Origin: Leclercia adecarboxylata
GTDB lineage: Bacteria > Pseudomonadota > Gammaproteobacteria > Enterobacterales > Enterobacteriaceae
Direction of reading: 5' to 3'
Length of the DNA: 64,000 nt
Assembly (NCBI RefSeq): GCF_023639785.1
Contig: NZ_CP098325.1
Coordinates: 3,906,001-3,970,000, forward strand
Shown here: one piece after another, positions 42,648 through 53,461 of the stretch
How positions within the stretch are numbered: the stretch's first letter is position 1
Layout: each line of letters starts with the position of its first letter
Program-made: the position numbers and the translations under genes
The notes under the pieces: model-generated
Seen by the model: the letters and a program-made list of their open reading frames with translations, nothing else
Databases searched by the model: none
Told to the model about the DNA's origin: nothing

Positions 42648-43993
42648 AACTGACCCAACGCCTGAGCCTGAAGCTGCGCCTGACGCTGCTGTTTCTGGTG
42701 CTGTCCCTGGCGGCGTGGTTCGCCGCCAGTATTGTCGCCTGGCACCAGACCACCGATAAGCTCGATAAGCTGTTCGACACCCAGCAAATGCTGTTTGCGA
42801 AACGGCTGCTGACGATGGATCTCGACGAGATCCACGCCCCGGCGCGCATGCGCGACGTGCCCAAAAAAGCGAAACACGGGCATCTGGATGACGACGCCTT
42901 GGCCTTCGCCATCTACACCCCCGACGGCAAAATGGTGCTGAACGACGGCGAGAACGGACGCGACATTCCGTACCACTATCGCCGGGAGGGCTTCGACAAC
43001 GGGCGGCTGGACGACGATAACGACGAATGGCGATTCTTATGGCTCACCTCACCGGACGGCAAGTACCGGGTGGTGGTCGGTCAGGAGCGGGAGTACCGTC
43101 AGGAGATGGCGCTGGACGTGGTGCGCTCGCAGCTCACGCCGTGGCTGGTAGCGCTGCCGGTGATGCTGCTGTTGCTTATCGTGCTGCTGAGCCGTGAACT
43201 CTGGCCGCTGAAAAAACTGGCGCAAACCCTGCGCACCCGCTCGCCGGACGCCACCGACCGGCTGGTGACGCGCGGCGTACCGGTTGAAGTTCGCCCGCTG
43301 CTTGACGCGTTGAATCATCTCTTCGCCCGCACCCAGGAGATGATGGCTCGCGAGCGCCGTTTTACCTCGGACGCCGCCCACGAGCTGCGCAGCCCCCTCA
43401 CCGCCCTGAAAGTGCAGACCGAGGTGGCGCAGCTGTCGCTGGACGATCCCGAAGCGCAGGCGAAAGCCCTGACTCAGCTGCATGCCGGTATCGACCGGGC
43501 CTCGCGACTGGTTGAGCAGCTCCTGACGCTGTCGCGCCTGGATTCGCTGGAGAACCTCGATGACGTGGAGTCCCTGAATCTGGCCGATCTGCTTCAGTCC
43601 GCGATGATGGATAGCTATTATTCCGCCCGGCAGGCCGGGATCGAGCTGCGCCTGAATCTCAACGCCCCACAGGTCACCCGCCCCGGCCAGCAGCTGTTGC
43701 TGAGCCTGCTGGTGCGAAACCTGCTGGATAACGCCGTGCGCTACAGCCCGCGCGGCAGCGTGGTGGAGGTGATCCTTGATAGCCGCAGTTTTACCGTGCG
43801 TGACAACGGGCCGGGTATTGCCCCCGACGTGCTGACGCGGCTCGGCGAACGCTTCTATCGCCCGCCAGGGCAGGAGCAAACCGGCAGCGGGCTGGGGTTA
43901 TCCATCGTGAAGCGTATTGCCGCCCTGCACCGGATGACCGTCACGCTCAGGAATGCGCCGGAAGGCGGGTTTGCCGTCACCCTCGGCTGGTAG
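42644..43993 (+). CDS. qseC: sensor histidine kinase QseC
   Basis: A 449-residue inner-membrane sensor kinase. TM1 (about 12-33), a periplasmic sensor domain (34-163), TM2 (about 164-183), HAMP-like linker, dimerisation domain with His246 ([15 protein letters not shown]) and ATPase domain with [19 protein letters not shown] and [11 protein letters not shown]. The length equals E. coli QseC. It is translated in coupling with qseB. In K-12, ygiZ follows; here mdaB follows directly. Confidence 0.96.
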   Translation: MKLTQRLSLKLRLTLLFLVLSLAAWFAASIVAWHQTTDKLDKLFDTQQMLFAKRLLTMDLDEIHAPARMRDVPKKAKHGHLDDDALAFAIYTPDGKMVLNDGENGRDIPYHYRREGFDNGRLDDDNDEWRFLWLTSPDGKYRVVVGQEREYRQEMALDVVRSQLTPWLVALPVMLLLLIVLLSRELWPLKKLAQTLRTRSPDATDRLVTRGVPVEVRPLLDALNHLFARTQEMMARERRFTSDAAHELRSPLTALKVQTEVAQLSLDDPEAQAKALTQLHAGIDRASRLVEQLLTLSRLDSLENLDDVESLNLADLLQSAMMDSYYSARQAGIELRLNLNAPQVTRPGQQLLLSLLVRNLLDNAVRYSPRGSVVEVILDSRSFTVRDNGPGIAPDVLTRLGERFYRPPGQEQTGSGLGLSIVKRIAALHRMTVTLRNAPEGGFAVTLGW

Positions 43994-44098
43994 GGATTAT
44001 TGCATTTTTAGCAAAAGACTTTGCACATTCTGCTCATTTTACCGCACCGCTGTCGCGCGTAGAATGGCCCTCAGACTCGCTACTCTGAGGACAACTTA

Positions 44099-44680
44099 AT
44101 GAGCAATATTCTGATTATCAACGGCGCGAAAAAATTCGCCCACTCCAATGGTCAACTGAATGACACCCTGACCGAGGTCGCGGACGGTTTCCTGCGCGAC
44201 GCCGGGCATGATGTTAAAGTCGTGCGCACCGACGGCGAGTACGATATCCAGGCTGAAGTGCAGAACTTCCTCTGGGCGGACGTCGTTATCTGGCAGATGC
44301 CTGGCTGGTGGATGGGCGCGCCCTGGACCGTGAAAAAGTACATGGACGACGTCTTTACCGAAGGGCACGGCTCACTGTACGCCAGCGATGGCCGCACCCG
44401 TTCAGACGCCTCGAAGAAGTACGGTTCCGGCGGCCTGATCCAGGGCAAAAAATATATGCTCTCCCTGACCTGGAACGCCCCGATAGAGGCTTTCACCGAA
44501 GAAGACCAGTTCTTTGAAGGCGTGGGCGTAGACGGTGCCTATCTTCCGTTCCATAAAGCGAATCAGTTTCTGGGCATGACCGCGCTGCCAACCTTTATCG
44601 TCAATGACGTAATTAAAATGCCTGATGTCCCGCGCTATATCGCAGAATATCGCAAGCATCTGGCTGAGATTTTTGCTTAA
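44099..44680 (+). CDS. mdaB: NADPH:quinone oxidoreductase MdaB
   Basis: A 193-residue FAD-dependent flavodoxin-fold enzyme that reduces quinones by two electrons, avoiding semiquinone radicals. The flavin site is seen in ILIINGAKKFAHSNGQLN and PGWWMGAPWTVKKYMD. The length equals E. coli MdaB. It forms a unit with ygiN, 30 bp downstream; the two make a menadione/quinol redox cycle. Confidence 0.96.
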   Translation: MSNILIINGAKKFAHSNGQLNDTLTEVADGFLRDAGHDVKVVRTDGEYDIQAEVQNFLWADVVIWQMPGWWMGAPWTVKKYMDDVFTEGHGSLYASDGRTRSDASKKYGSGGLIQGKKYMLSLTWNAPIEAFTEEDQFFEGVGVDGAYLPFHKANQFLGMTALPTFIVNDVIKMPDVPRYIAEYRKHLAEIFA

Positions 44681-44710
44681 CTGGTAGCCTGGAATTAGAA
44701 GGAGTTAACC

Positions 44711-45025
44711 ATGCTTACCGTTATTGCTGAAATCCGTACCCGTCCTGGACAACATCACCGCCAGGCGGTGCTGGATCAGTTCGCGAAAATTATCCCGACC
44801 GTTCTTAAAGAAGCCGGTTGCCACGGCTACGCGCCGATGGTGGACGCCGCCGCAGGCGTCAGCTTCCAGGCGACCGCCCCGGACTCAATCATCATGGTTG
44901 AGCAGTGGGAAACCGTGGCGCACCTCGAAGCGCATCTGCAAACCCCGCACATGAAGGCGTGGAGCGAGGCGGTGAAAGGTGACGTTCTGGAAACCCATAT
45001 TCGTATCCTCGAACCAGCACTTTAA
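44711..45025 (+). CDS. ygiN: putative quinol monooxygenase YgiN
   Basis: A 104-residue ABM-fold dimeric protein (MLTVIAEIRTRPGQHHRQAVLDQ; EQWETVAHLEAHLQTPHMK) of the same length as E. coli YgiN, which oxidises menadiol. The start follows AAGGAG. In K-12 the next gene is parE; here 6.5 kb of other genes are inserted. Confidence 0.95.
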   Translation: MLTVIAEIRTRPGQHHRQAVLDQFAKIIPTVLKEAGCHGYAPMVDAAAGVSFQATAPDSIIMVEQWETVAHLEAHLQTPHMKAWSEAVKGDVLETHIRILEPAL

Positions 45026-45039
45026 GAATATGCCTACCT

Positions 45040-45064
45040 GATCCTCTCTTTTTCGGAGAGGATC
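45040..45064 (+). terminator. hairpin after ygiN
   Basis: GATCCTCTC/GAGAGGATC with a T-rich loop, 15 bp after the ygiN stop. No T-run follows, so it is probably a weak terminator. It marks the left edge of the inserted region. Confidence 0.45.
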
Positions 45065-45131
45065 TGCCTTATGACCCTCCACCTTCCCTGCTATGCTTAC
45101 TTCGGTACTTATTTTTCACTGGAGAAAAGGA

Positions 45132-45572
45132 ATGGGAATTTTTAACTTTGTTAAAGAGGCAGGTGAAAAGCTGTGGGACAATCTGACCGATCACAAAGGT
45201 CAAAGCGATAAAGTCTCAGAGCATCTGAAAAAGCTCAATTTACCGGGCGCCGATAAGGTGCAGGTTAATGTTACCGACGGTAAGGCCGTGGTGACGGGTG
45301 ACGGACTCACCCAGGAGCAGAAAGAAAAAATCCAGGTCGCGGTGGGGAATATCGCCGGGGTCAGCGAGGTGGAAAACAGCATTACCGCCACTGACACCCA
45401 GCATGAAGCCACCTACTACACGGTTAAATCGGGCGATACACTGAGCGCCATCTCCAAAACCGTGTACGGCGATGCGTCAAAGTACAACAAAATCTTTGAA
45501 GCCAACCGCCCTATGCTCTCCAGCCCCGATAAAATTTATCCGGGGCAGACGCTGCGTATCCCTGAAGCCTGA
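45132..45572 (+). CDS. kbp: BON-LysM potassium-binding protein, Kbp/YgaU-like
   Basis: A 146-residue cytosolic protein. A short N-terminal helix ([15 protein letters not shown]) leads a BON domain (about 30-90: [21 protein letters not shown]) and a C-terminal LysM domain (about 98-145: [18 protein letters not shown] ... [10 protein letters not shown]). The order and sequence match E. coli Kbp (149 residues), which binds potassium and supports growth at high external potassium. In K-12 kbp is elsewhere, so this is a moved copy or a second paralogue. The start at 45132 follows AAAGG. Confidence 0.85.
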   Translation: MGIFNFVKEAGEKLWDNLTDHKGQSDKVSEHLKKLNLPGADKVQVNVTDGKAVVTGDGLTQEQKEKIQVAVGNIAGVSEVENSITATDTQHEATYYTVKSGDTLSAISKTVYGDASKYNKIFEANRPMLSSPDKIYPGQTLRIPEA

Positions 45573-45590
45573 TAGCGTCGTGATGACGTG

Positions 45591-46118
45591 ATGAAAATAG
45601 CCTGTCTGGGCTGGGGCTCGTTGATATGGAAAAGCGGCCCGCTTACCGTCGCCGGGGAGTGGAAAACCGACGGTCCGTCGCTGCCCGTGGAATTTTGTCG
45701 GGTCAGCGACGGCGGCGAACTGGCTACCGCCATCTGCATGAACGCTCCTGCCGTTCCGGTGCTGTGGGCGTGGCTGAACGCCGAAACGCTGAACCAGGCC
45801 TGCCAGGCGCTGCGCGAACGGGAGGGTATTCCTGATGATCGCTGCGACGGGATCGGCTCATTGACGATCGCCGGGCGTCATACCGGAGTGCTATCCAGAT
45901 GGGCGGTGGAGAAAGGTATCGACGCCGTGATCTGGACCGGCCTGCCGCCGAGGAGCGCCTCGCTGGAGGGTCGGGTCCCCACGGCGAACGAGGCCATCGC
46001 TTATCTGGATAACCTCCGCGGCGATGTGCGGAGCCACGCGCGGGACTATTTTAACCGGGTGCCCGCGCAAATCGACACCCCTTATCGACGGGTCATTACA
46101 GAAGTGCTGGGGTGGTGA
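45591..46118 (+). CDS. gamma-glutamylcyclotransferase-fold protein
   Basis: A 175-residue cytosolic protein. The N-terminal CLGWGSLIW motif is like the YGSL nucleotide/substrate loop of the GGCT fold. A glutamate-bearing core (SLPVEFCRVSDGGELATAI) and a helical end follow. The enzyme activity, probably gamma-glutamyl cyclisation or an amide transfer, is not provable from sequence. The start is ATG 45591; no good ribosome site is visible. It follows the Kbp-like gene by 18 bp, so the two may be co-transcribed, with possible translational reinitiation. Confidence 0.72.
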   Translation: MKIACLGWGSLIWKSGPLTVAGEWKTDGPSLPVEFCRVSDGGELATAICMNAPAVPVLWAWLNAETLNQACQALREREGIPDDRCDGIGSLTIAGRHTGVLSRWAVEKGIDAVIWTGLPPRSASLEGRVPTANEAIAYLDNLRGDVRSHARDYFNRVPAQIDTPYRRVITEVLGW

Positions 46119-46136
46119 CAAGCCACCCCACTATTT

Positions 46137-47324
46137 TTACCAGTACAGTTTCCAGCTCTGGGTAAAGCGCACCAGCGCTTCGACGTAGAAGTAATCCCCC
46201 CAGCTTGCACACTCATCCACGCCTTTATTGCTGGCGAGGTGATAGACCGAGTGCTTCAGCACGCCGTTGCCCTTCTCCTCTTTCCCCATCAGATAGTGCT
46301 TCGTCAGCGACGACATAATGCCTTTCGCCCACGCCAGATAGCGCGTCCGGTCGGGGTCGGTTACCGGCAGGTGCTTCACCAGCTCCAGCAGGCCGCAGAC
46401 CGCGATTGCCGCCGAAGAGGAATCCCGCAGCGCATCGGTGCCCACCAGCGCCAGATCCCAGTGGCAGACGTAATCTTCCGGCAGACGATTCAGGAAGTAG
46501 TTCGCCAGCCGCTTCGACAGGGCAATCATCGTCTCGTCGCCGGTGTAGATGTAGCTCAGCAGAAAGCCGTAAATCCCCCACGCCTGGCCGCGGGACCAGC
46601 AGGAGTCATCCGCATAGCCCTGCTGGGTATTGCCGTAGCGCGGCGCGCCGGTGACCACATCCATATAGTAGGTGTGGAAGGTGGAGGCATCGTCACGAAT
46701 CAGACAGGTCGCGGCCTGCATTACGTGAGCTTTAGCAGCCTCGGCAAAGCGCGGATCCCCGGTCTGCTCCGTCGCCCAGTAGAGCAGCGGCAGGTTCATG
46801 TTGCAGTCGATGATCATCCGTCCGGCCTGTTCCGGATCGGACAGATCGCCCCAGGCCTGGATGATCTTTGCCTTCTCGTGGAAGCGCTCCAGCAGGGCTT
46901 CTGCCGCCAGCAGTGAGAAGCCGCGCGCTTCGCGGTTACCGGTCAGGCGCCAGTCTGCCATGCAGGAGAGCGTATACAGAAAGCCAAGATCGTGGGTATT
47001 GGTGTCGCTGCGCCCGGCGATGCGCAGGCCAAATGAGCGGGTGTGCTTCCGGGCCATCGCGCGGAACCTTTCGTCGCCGCTCATCTCCCACGCCAGCCAC
47101 AGCTGCCCGGTCCAGAAGCTGGTGGTCCACTCGACGTTATCGGTCAGCGGATAGGATCCCTGCTGGCAGGTTTCTGCCGGGAACTTGTCGCCGAATTCCG
47201 TTAAATGACGGCTAATCAGGTCGAGGATGTGGCGGCGCGCCGAGCTTAATTCATCGCTAAAGGCATGTTCATCCACGGGCACAGGAATATCGCCCAGACG
47301 CTCCTCAGTGATACGACTTAACAT
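46137..47324 (-). CDS. unsaturated glucuronyl hydrolase, GH88 family
   Basis: A 395-residue (alpha/alpha)6-barrel enzyme that hydrates and releases the 4,5-unsaturated uronic acid left at the non-reducing end by polysaccharide lyases. The catalytic pair is Asp112 (TNTHDLGFLY) and Asp173 (IIDCNMNLPLLYWA). The 61-residue spacing equals Asp88/Asp149 of Bacillus sp. GL1 UGL. There is no signal peptide, so it acts in the cytosol on imported oligosaccharide. The start at 47324 follows AAGGAA. It is in one minus-strand operon with the symporter (28 bp gap) and the DUF2264 gene. Confidence 0.88.
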   Translation of the reverse strand: MLSRITEERLGDIPVPVDEHAFSDELSSARRHILDLISRHLTEFGDKFPAETCQQGSYPLTDNVEWTTSFWTGQLWLAWEMSGDERFRAMARKHTRSFGLRIAGRSDTNTHDLGFLYTLSCMADWRLTGNREARGFSLLAAEALLERFHEKAKIIQAWGDLSDPEQAGRMIIDCNMNLPLLYWATEQTGDPRFAEAAKAHVMQAATCLIRDDASTFHTYYMDVVTGAPRYGNTQQGYADDSCWSRGQAWGIYGFLLSYIYTGDETMIALSKRLANYFLNRLPEDYVCHWDLALVGTDALRDSSSAAIAVCGLLELVKHLPVTDPDRTRYLAWAKGIMSSLTKHYLMGKEEKGNGVLKHSVYHLASNKGVDECASWGDYFYVEALVRFTQSWKLYW

Positions 47325-47352
47325 AATTCGGTTCCTTCTTTGACGGCGTAAA

Positions 47353-48597
47353 TTAATGGTGTTCTGCAACGTTCAGCGTTTTTGCCCCGCGCCATTTGCT
47401 CTGGCAGGCGGATAACGTGAAGGCGGAAATCAGGGTAAAGGTCAGCGCCGTGGCGCCCATGATGATATAGGTTTGCTCAAAGCCGATGCGGTCATACATA
47501 TATCCCGCAGGGGAAGAGACCACGACGTTGCCGACGTAAAGCATCGCCTGATAGCCCAACAGATACATGGTGGCATTGACGCGTTTATCGAAATGCTCGG
47601 CGATATATTTAAAGACCGACACCAGCAGAAGACAGATTTCCAGGCCGTAGAGCGGCTTGAGGACGGAAATAAGCAGGTGCGAATCGCACATCCCGGAAAT
47701 AATCAGCCGCGCCCCGACAATCAGGCCGACGATCAATAACCCGCGTTTGGCCCCAATAAAGTTCACGAACAGCGGGATCACCATATACATGACGAATTCC
47801 ATCCCCGACTGCACGGTACCCAGATAACCAAACACCGCGTTACCCTGATGCACATCATCGAAGAAGGTGACGAAATAGCGCGAGAACTGCTGCTCGGCGA
47901 TAAACATCATCCACGCCACGCCCGCCACATACAGGCAGAAGGCCCAGAACTTGCGGCTGCGCAGTAAGGCATAGACATCCGCTGGGGCAATTTTCTCTTT
48001 GGTCAGTACCTCACCGGCGTGGGCCGAGTTGGTATTCACCTTCAGGCTCAGCAGGACAATCAGCATGATCACCGACGCCACGCTGCCCATAATAAAGTTG
48101 TACGCCGGAGAGAGGTTAAACAGCAGGCCGGAAAACGAGGAGGCCACCGCCCAGCCGAGCGAGCCCCACATGCGGATCTGGCCAAATTCCATGCCGTTCA
48201 GACGGCTGAAACGGTCGGAATAGGATTCACAGGCCGCGACGCCCGCATACCACGCGAAACTTAAATAGAGCGCGCCGATAATAATCCCCAGCATGGTGTT
48301 GGACATTAACAGCGGCTGATAAACGTAAATAAAGAACGGCGCCATCAGGGCGGACATCGCCACCACGAAATAGAGCAGGTATTTGCTCATGCCGATCTTA
48401 TCCAGAATATAGCCGTAGATCGGTTTCAGAATAACGGAGAAGATGCCGTTCACCGCAAATACCGTACCGATGACCGAGCCGCTGAGATTCGCTTTTTGCC
48501 CAAGCCAGATTGCCAGCAGGCCAATACTGGCTGACCAGGTAAAGAAATAGAGAAAAATAAAACTGCTGATTTTGTAATATTCAGTTTTGTTACTCAT
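47353..48597 (-). CDS. oligosaccharide:proton symporter, LacY family (MFS)
   Basis: A 414-residue twelve-helix permease of the oligosaccharide:H+ symporter family (LacY, RafB, CscB). The N-terminal ISSFIFLYFFTWSASIGLLAIW and the EFGQIRMWGSLGWAVASS motif correspond to LacY EFGRARMFGCVGWA, keeping the sugar-binding Arg; Glu in ACESYSDR corresponds to LacY Glu126. It probably imports the unsaturated uronide oligosaccharide cleaved by the adjacent GH88 enzyme. It lies 31 bp after the DUF2264 gene. Confidence 0.88.
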   Translation of the reverse strand: MSNKTEYYKISSFIFLYFFTWSASIGLLAIWLGQKANLSGSVIGTVFAVNGIFSVILKPIYGYILDKIGMSKYLLYFVVAMSALMAPFFIYVYQPLLMSNTMLGIIIGALYLSFAWYAGVAACESYSDRFSRLNGMEFGQIRMWGSLGWAVASSFSGLLFNLSPAYNFIMGSVASVIMLIVLLSLKVNTNSAHAGEVLTKEKIAPADVYALLRSRKFWAFCLYVAGVAWMMFIAEQQFSRYFVTFFDDVHQGNAVFGYLGTVQSGMEFVMYMVIPLFVNFIGAKRGLLIVGLIVGARLIISGMCDSHLLISVLKPLYGLEICLLLVSVFKYIAEHFDKRVNATMYLLGYQAMLYVGNVVVSSPAGYMYDRIGFEQTYIIMGATALTFTLISAFTLSACQSKWRGAKTLNVAEHH

Positions 48598-48628
48598 ACC
48601 ATCCTCGCCGATATTCAGGGTAAGGCGC

Positions 48629-50437
48629 TTATAAAATGAACGACAGCTTACGTTCGCTTCCGGACGCGCAAATCACGGCCCGGTTATCTTTGATGTCCAG
48701 TTGCGGAATGTTTACTTCTGCCCTCTCTTCTCCGGTTGCCAGCACCGCGCTGCACAGCCAGCGCTCTCCGGGCAAAAGTGTGGTGGCGAGCACCGGAATG
48801 GCGGCGCATTCGGCAAACATGATGCTGCTGTTCGGCGGCGTCACTACGCTGTCAGGCTGACGGGCGATCACCGGCGAGAGATCGACAATCGCGCTGCTGC
48901 CGTTCGCGGCTTTCAGGAAACTGCCGCGGCCGATAAGCCGGGGGGCGGTCTTCATGACCGCAAATCCGCCCTCCACCGTTTGCAGGGTGCGCGCGCTGTT
49001 GATGCGGTGCAGGCGCAGGTGCCACTCGCCGAACGGCACCAGCCAGGTCTCGATATGAACGTCGTGCCAGGGCGACCAGCGCGAAAAAATGAAGTTCTCG
49101 TCGACGCGAACCTCCTCGCATTCGCGGCGTCCGCGGAAGTAGTTATCGCCATCCGCCAGCAGCAGCATAGAGTCGCAGGCGGCATGCTTGATGCCGAAGC
49201 GTCCGCGCTCGATGGTGAAACCAAAGCGGCTGGAGTAGGCAAATTTGGTGTATTTCGCCTCGGTATTGACGTAGTTGTTCAGCTCCAGCTGCCCGGCGGT
49301 GAGCATCGTGACGTGATCCGCCTGCATCAGGATCTGCCGGGCATGGGGGATGACGCGTTTTTCGGCAAGCACGGGCAGCGGCTGCTCTTGCGCCTGCCAG
49401 AACGGATGGCTCTCCGGCAGCGCCAGAATCAGATAGGTTTTCAGCGCCCAGTAGGGCGAGCCCGGCGCGTTATAGTCCTCGCACATCGCCAGATTCGGGT
49501 AGGCAAAGCCGAGCGTCAGGATGCCGTCGCGATCGGTGACAGGCTGCTGCTGCCACCAGCGCAGATGGCGCAGGATGATCCCTTTCACAATGCCCGGTGT
49601 GAAGACCTCCAGCCCGGAAAAGGCCACTGCGCTCCAGAAGGCGACCATCGCGAAGCGGTAGGTCAGGCTGCGGCCAAAGGGCACCGACGCGCCGTCGGCA
49701 GCGGACATATAGATAAAATCTTCGGCAAACAGGCGCGAGCGCTGGCGCAGCACCTCTGCCCGGGCTTCATCCCCGCTCAGGGTGGCGTAGATCAGGCCGT
49801 AAAAGTGAAAGGCCATCGAGATGTAGTAATCTTTTGGCCGGCCGGGACCGTCGGAATACCAGCCATCGCCCAGATAGTAGGCCTCCATCATCGCGAAGCG
49901 GCGATCAATGGCCTGCTGGTCGTACGGCAGTCCGGCGCGCTTAAAGCCAAGCTGGACCATAATGGCGAAGTAGTTCCAGTTGCTGTCCGGCATCTGCGCG
50001 TCGGTGATCTGGTTCAGCCAGGCGTGCAGGTTCATCACCTCGCGCTCGCTGAACAGATCGGTGAGCTTCTCCTGCAGCAGCGCCAGCCCCAGGCCATAGG
50101 CCGCCATCTCCACCAGACGCTGATCGTAGGGCGCGGTTTCGCCCCAGTAGCCTGCGCTTTGTGGGTCGGTGCCCTGCTTAATGGCGGTGATGTACTTGTC
50201 GCTGAACGGCGTGCTGTCCCCTGCGGCCATCAGCGGAAACAGCCCCCACAACACCCGGGATAACCCCTCCATACGGGCAACATCCGTAGCGTAGTGGGCA
50301 CAGGTATCGCCCAGCGAAAAACGTGAACTGCCCGCCGGGAACTGCTTGTCCACAGCCGTTAACAACCTGTTCAGCGACGCCACCAGATCCTGGCGGGATG
50401 ACAACGGATTTGATTTTTCTTTGTTTACCGCGCACAT
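48629..50437 (-). CDS. DUF2264 protein, probable polysaccharide-degrading accessory enzyme
   Basis: A 602-residue protein of the DUF2264 family. The N-terminal half is an alpha-barrel rich in Trp and Gly (GYWGETAPYDQRLVEMAAYG; DSNWNYFAIMVQLG; DGWYSDGPGRPKDYYISMAFH), like toroidal lyases and GH88/105 enzymes. The C-terminal half is beta-rich (SSRFGFTIERGRFGIKH). No signal peptide is seen, so it is cytosolic. The family has no activity that I can name with certainty. The context suggests a lyase or hydrolase acting on the same uronide. It is the first gene of the operon. Confidence 0.85.
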   Translation of the reverse strand: MCAVNKEKSNPLSSRQDLVASLNRLLTAVDKQFPAGSSRFSLGDTCAHYATDVARMEGLSRVLWGLFPLMAAGDSTPFSDKYITAIKQGTDPQSAGYWGETAPYDQRLVEMAAYGLGLALLQEKLTDLFSEREVMNLHAWLNQITDAQMPDSNWNYFAIMVQLGFKRAGLPYDQQAIDRRFAMMEAYYLGDGWYSDGPGRPKDYYISMAFHFYGLIYATLSGDEARAEVLRQRSRLFAEDFIYMSAADGASVPFGRSLTYRFAMVAFWSAVAFSGLEVFTPGIVKGIILRHLRWWQQQPVTDRDGILTLGFAYPNLAMCEDYNAPGSPYWALKTYLILALPESHPFWQAQEQPLPVLAEKRVIPHARQILMQADHVTMLTAGQLELNNYVNTEAKYTKFAYSSRFGFTIERGRFGIKHAACDSMLLLADGDNYFRGRRECEEVRVDENFIFSRWSPWHDVHIETWLVPFGEWHLRLHRINSARTLQTVEGGFAVMKTAPRLIGRGSFLKAANGSSAIVDLSPVIARQPDSVVTPPNSSIMFAECAAIPVLATTLLPGERWLCSAVLATGEERAEVNIPQLDIKDNRAVICASGSERKLSFIL

Positions 50438-50494
50438 AGGCTCGTCCTCGTAATCAACTGCGGCAAAGCATAGTTAATCAGCAAGGTGCAGAAA

Positions 50495-50510
50495 TGTTAG
50501 CCGGGTCACA
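50495..50510. promoter_or_regulatory. candidate CRP site of the uronide locus
   Basis: TGTTA-N6-TCACA, nine of ten core bases of the CRP consensus. It sits in the 166-bp gap between the DUF2264 operon and the divergent AraC gene, so it could serve both promoters. Confidence 0.5.
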
Positions 50511-50603
50511 GGAGTGAGAGATGAATAAACCCGCAGTTGAGAAAATTTAAAAAGGTGGTTTATAAAGGGGCAGGGTAAGGGAAAAGTTGAGTTTTATTGC
50601 ACT

Positions 50604-51443
50604 ATGCGCGAGACACCTACGGCGGAACACCTTGAGCTGATTGCCCTGAACGATACCATCGTGTCGTTCAGTCGCCTGTTCGCCAACACCGTGCGCTATC
50701 ACCACTGGCACCAGTGTCTGGAGATTCTCTATGTTGAAGAGGGCTTTGGCGTGGCGATTGTCGATAACCGCCACTACACCATGCGCCCCGGCAGGCTCTT
50801 TTTCTTCCCGCCGTTCACCCTGCATAAGGTGATGGTCGATGCCCAGGCGGAGGCCAGCTACCGCCGGACCATTATTCATCTCGACCAGCACGCAGTGATG
50901 AAAGCCCTGCGCGATTTCCCCCACACCCGGCAGCGGCTCGAGACGCTGTCCCGGCGCGGGGGAGAGGCCTGGGTGGCAGACGTGGCGCACTGCCACAGCC
51001 ATATCGATCATCTGTTCAGCTGCTACCCGCCGCCGTTAAACAGCGAGCGCGTCGCCAGCCTGCTGATTAGCCTGTTCGCCATGCTGCCGCACGACGACGA
51101 AGGCCAGCCCGGGAACAGCAACGGCATCGCCAGCCAGGTGATGTTCTGGCTGGATGAGCATTACCAGCAAAAATTCAGCCTGGATGCGCTGGCGAGTGAG
51201 CTGGGGAAATCACGCAGCTACGTATCGCGAAAATTCCATGCCGAAACGGGAGAGAAAATTCACGATTACCTGAATACCTTGAGGTTACGCAAAGCCTGCG
51301 AGTCTCTGCTGCACTCAGAGGCGAGCGTGCGGGAGATCGCCGCAAAGGTGGGGTTTTCGGACGTGACGTACTTTATCAGCGCATTTAAAAAGGGCATCGG
51401 AGAGACGCCCTTACAGTACCGGAAGAATCATGGTGCGGCCTGA
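50604..51443 (+). CDS. AraC-family transcriptional regulator of the uronide locus
   Basis: A 279-residue regulator. An N-terminal cupin domain (about 20-110: YHHWHQCLEILYVEEGFG; MRPGRLFFFPPFTLHKV) is like those of RhaS and MelR. The C-terminal AraC HTH pair (from about 185: FSLDALASELGKSRSYVSRKF; AKVGFSDVTYFISAFKKGIG) is complete. It is divergent from the DUF2264-MFS-GH88 operon, which it probably activates when an oligosaccharide or its product is bound. The ribosome site is weak (TTGAG). Confidence 0.88.
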   Translation: MRETPTAEHLELIALNDTIVSFSRLFANTVRYHHWHQCLEILYVEEGFGVAIVDNRHYTMRPGRLFFFPPFTLHKVMVDAQAEASYRRTIIHLDQHAVMKALRDFPHTRQRLETLSRRGGEAWVADVAHCHSHIDHLFSCYPPPLNSERVASLLISLFAMLPHDDEGQPGNSNGIASQVMFWLDEHYQQKFSLDALASELGKSRSYVSRKFHAETGEKIHDYLNTLRLRKACESLLHSEASVREIAAKVGFSDVTYFISAFKKGIGETPLQYRKNHGAA

Positions 51444-51449
51444 GGAATT

Positions 51450-51519
51450 GCCGGGTGGCGGCGATGCCTTACCCGGCCTACAAACCCCGTAGGCCCGTGC
51501 AAGCGAAGCGCCGCCGGGC
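51450..51519. repeat. BIME: paired REP elements
   Basis: GCCGGGTGGCGGCGATGCC ... CCCGGC and the opposed unit ending GCCGCCGGGC. It lies between the convergent AraC gene and parE and marks the right edge of the inserted region. Confidence 0.8.
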
Positions 51520-51540
51520 AAATAGCCCACCGGCATTTTA

Positions 51541-53436
<1,896 letters not shown>

Positions 53437-53461
53437 TTAAACTAGCAATTCGCAGCGATTG

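Noticed and set aside
48701-50263. 520-residue plus-strand frame opposite the DUF2264 gene
   Set aside because: Long but composed of Arg/Gly/His-rich antisense sequence with no start signal; the minus-strand frame has the family sequence and operon context.
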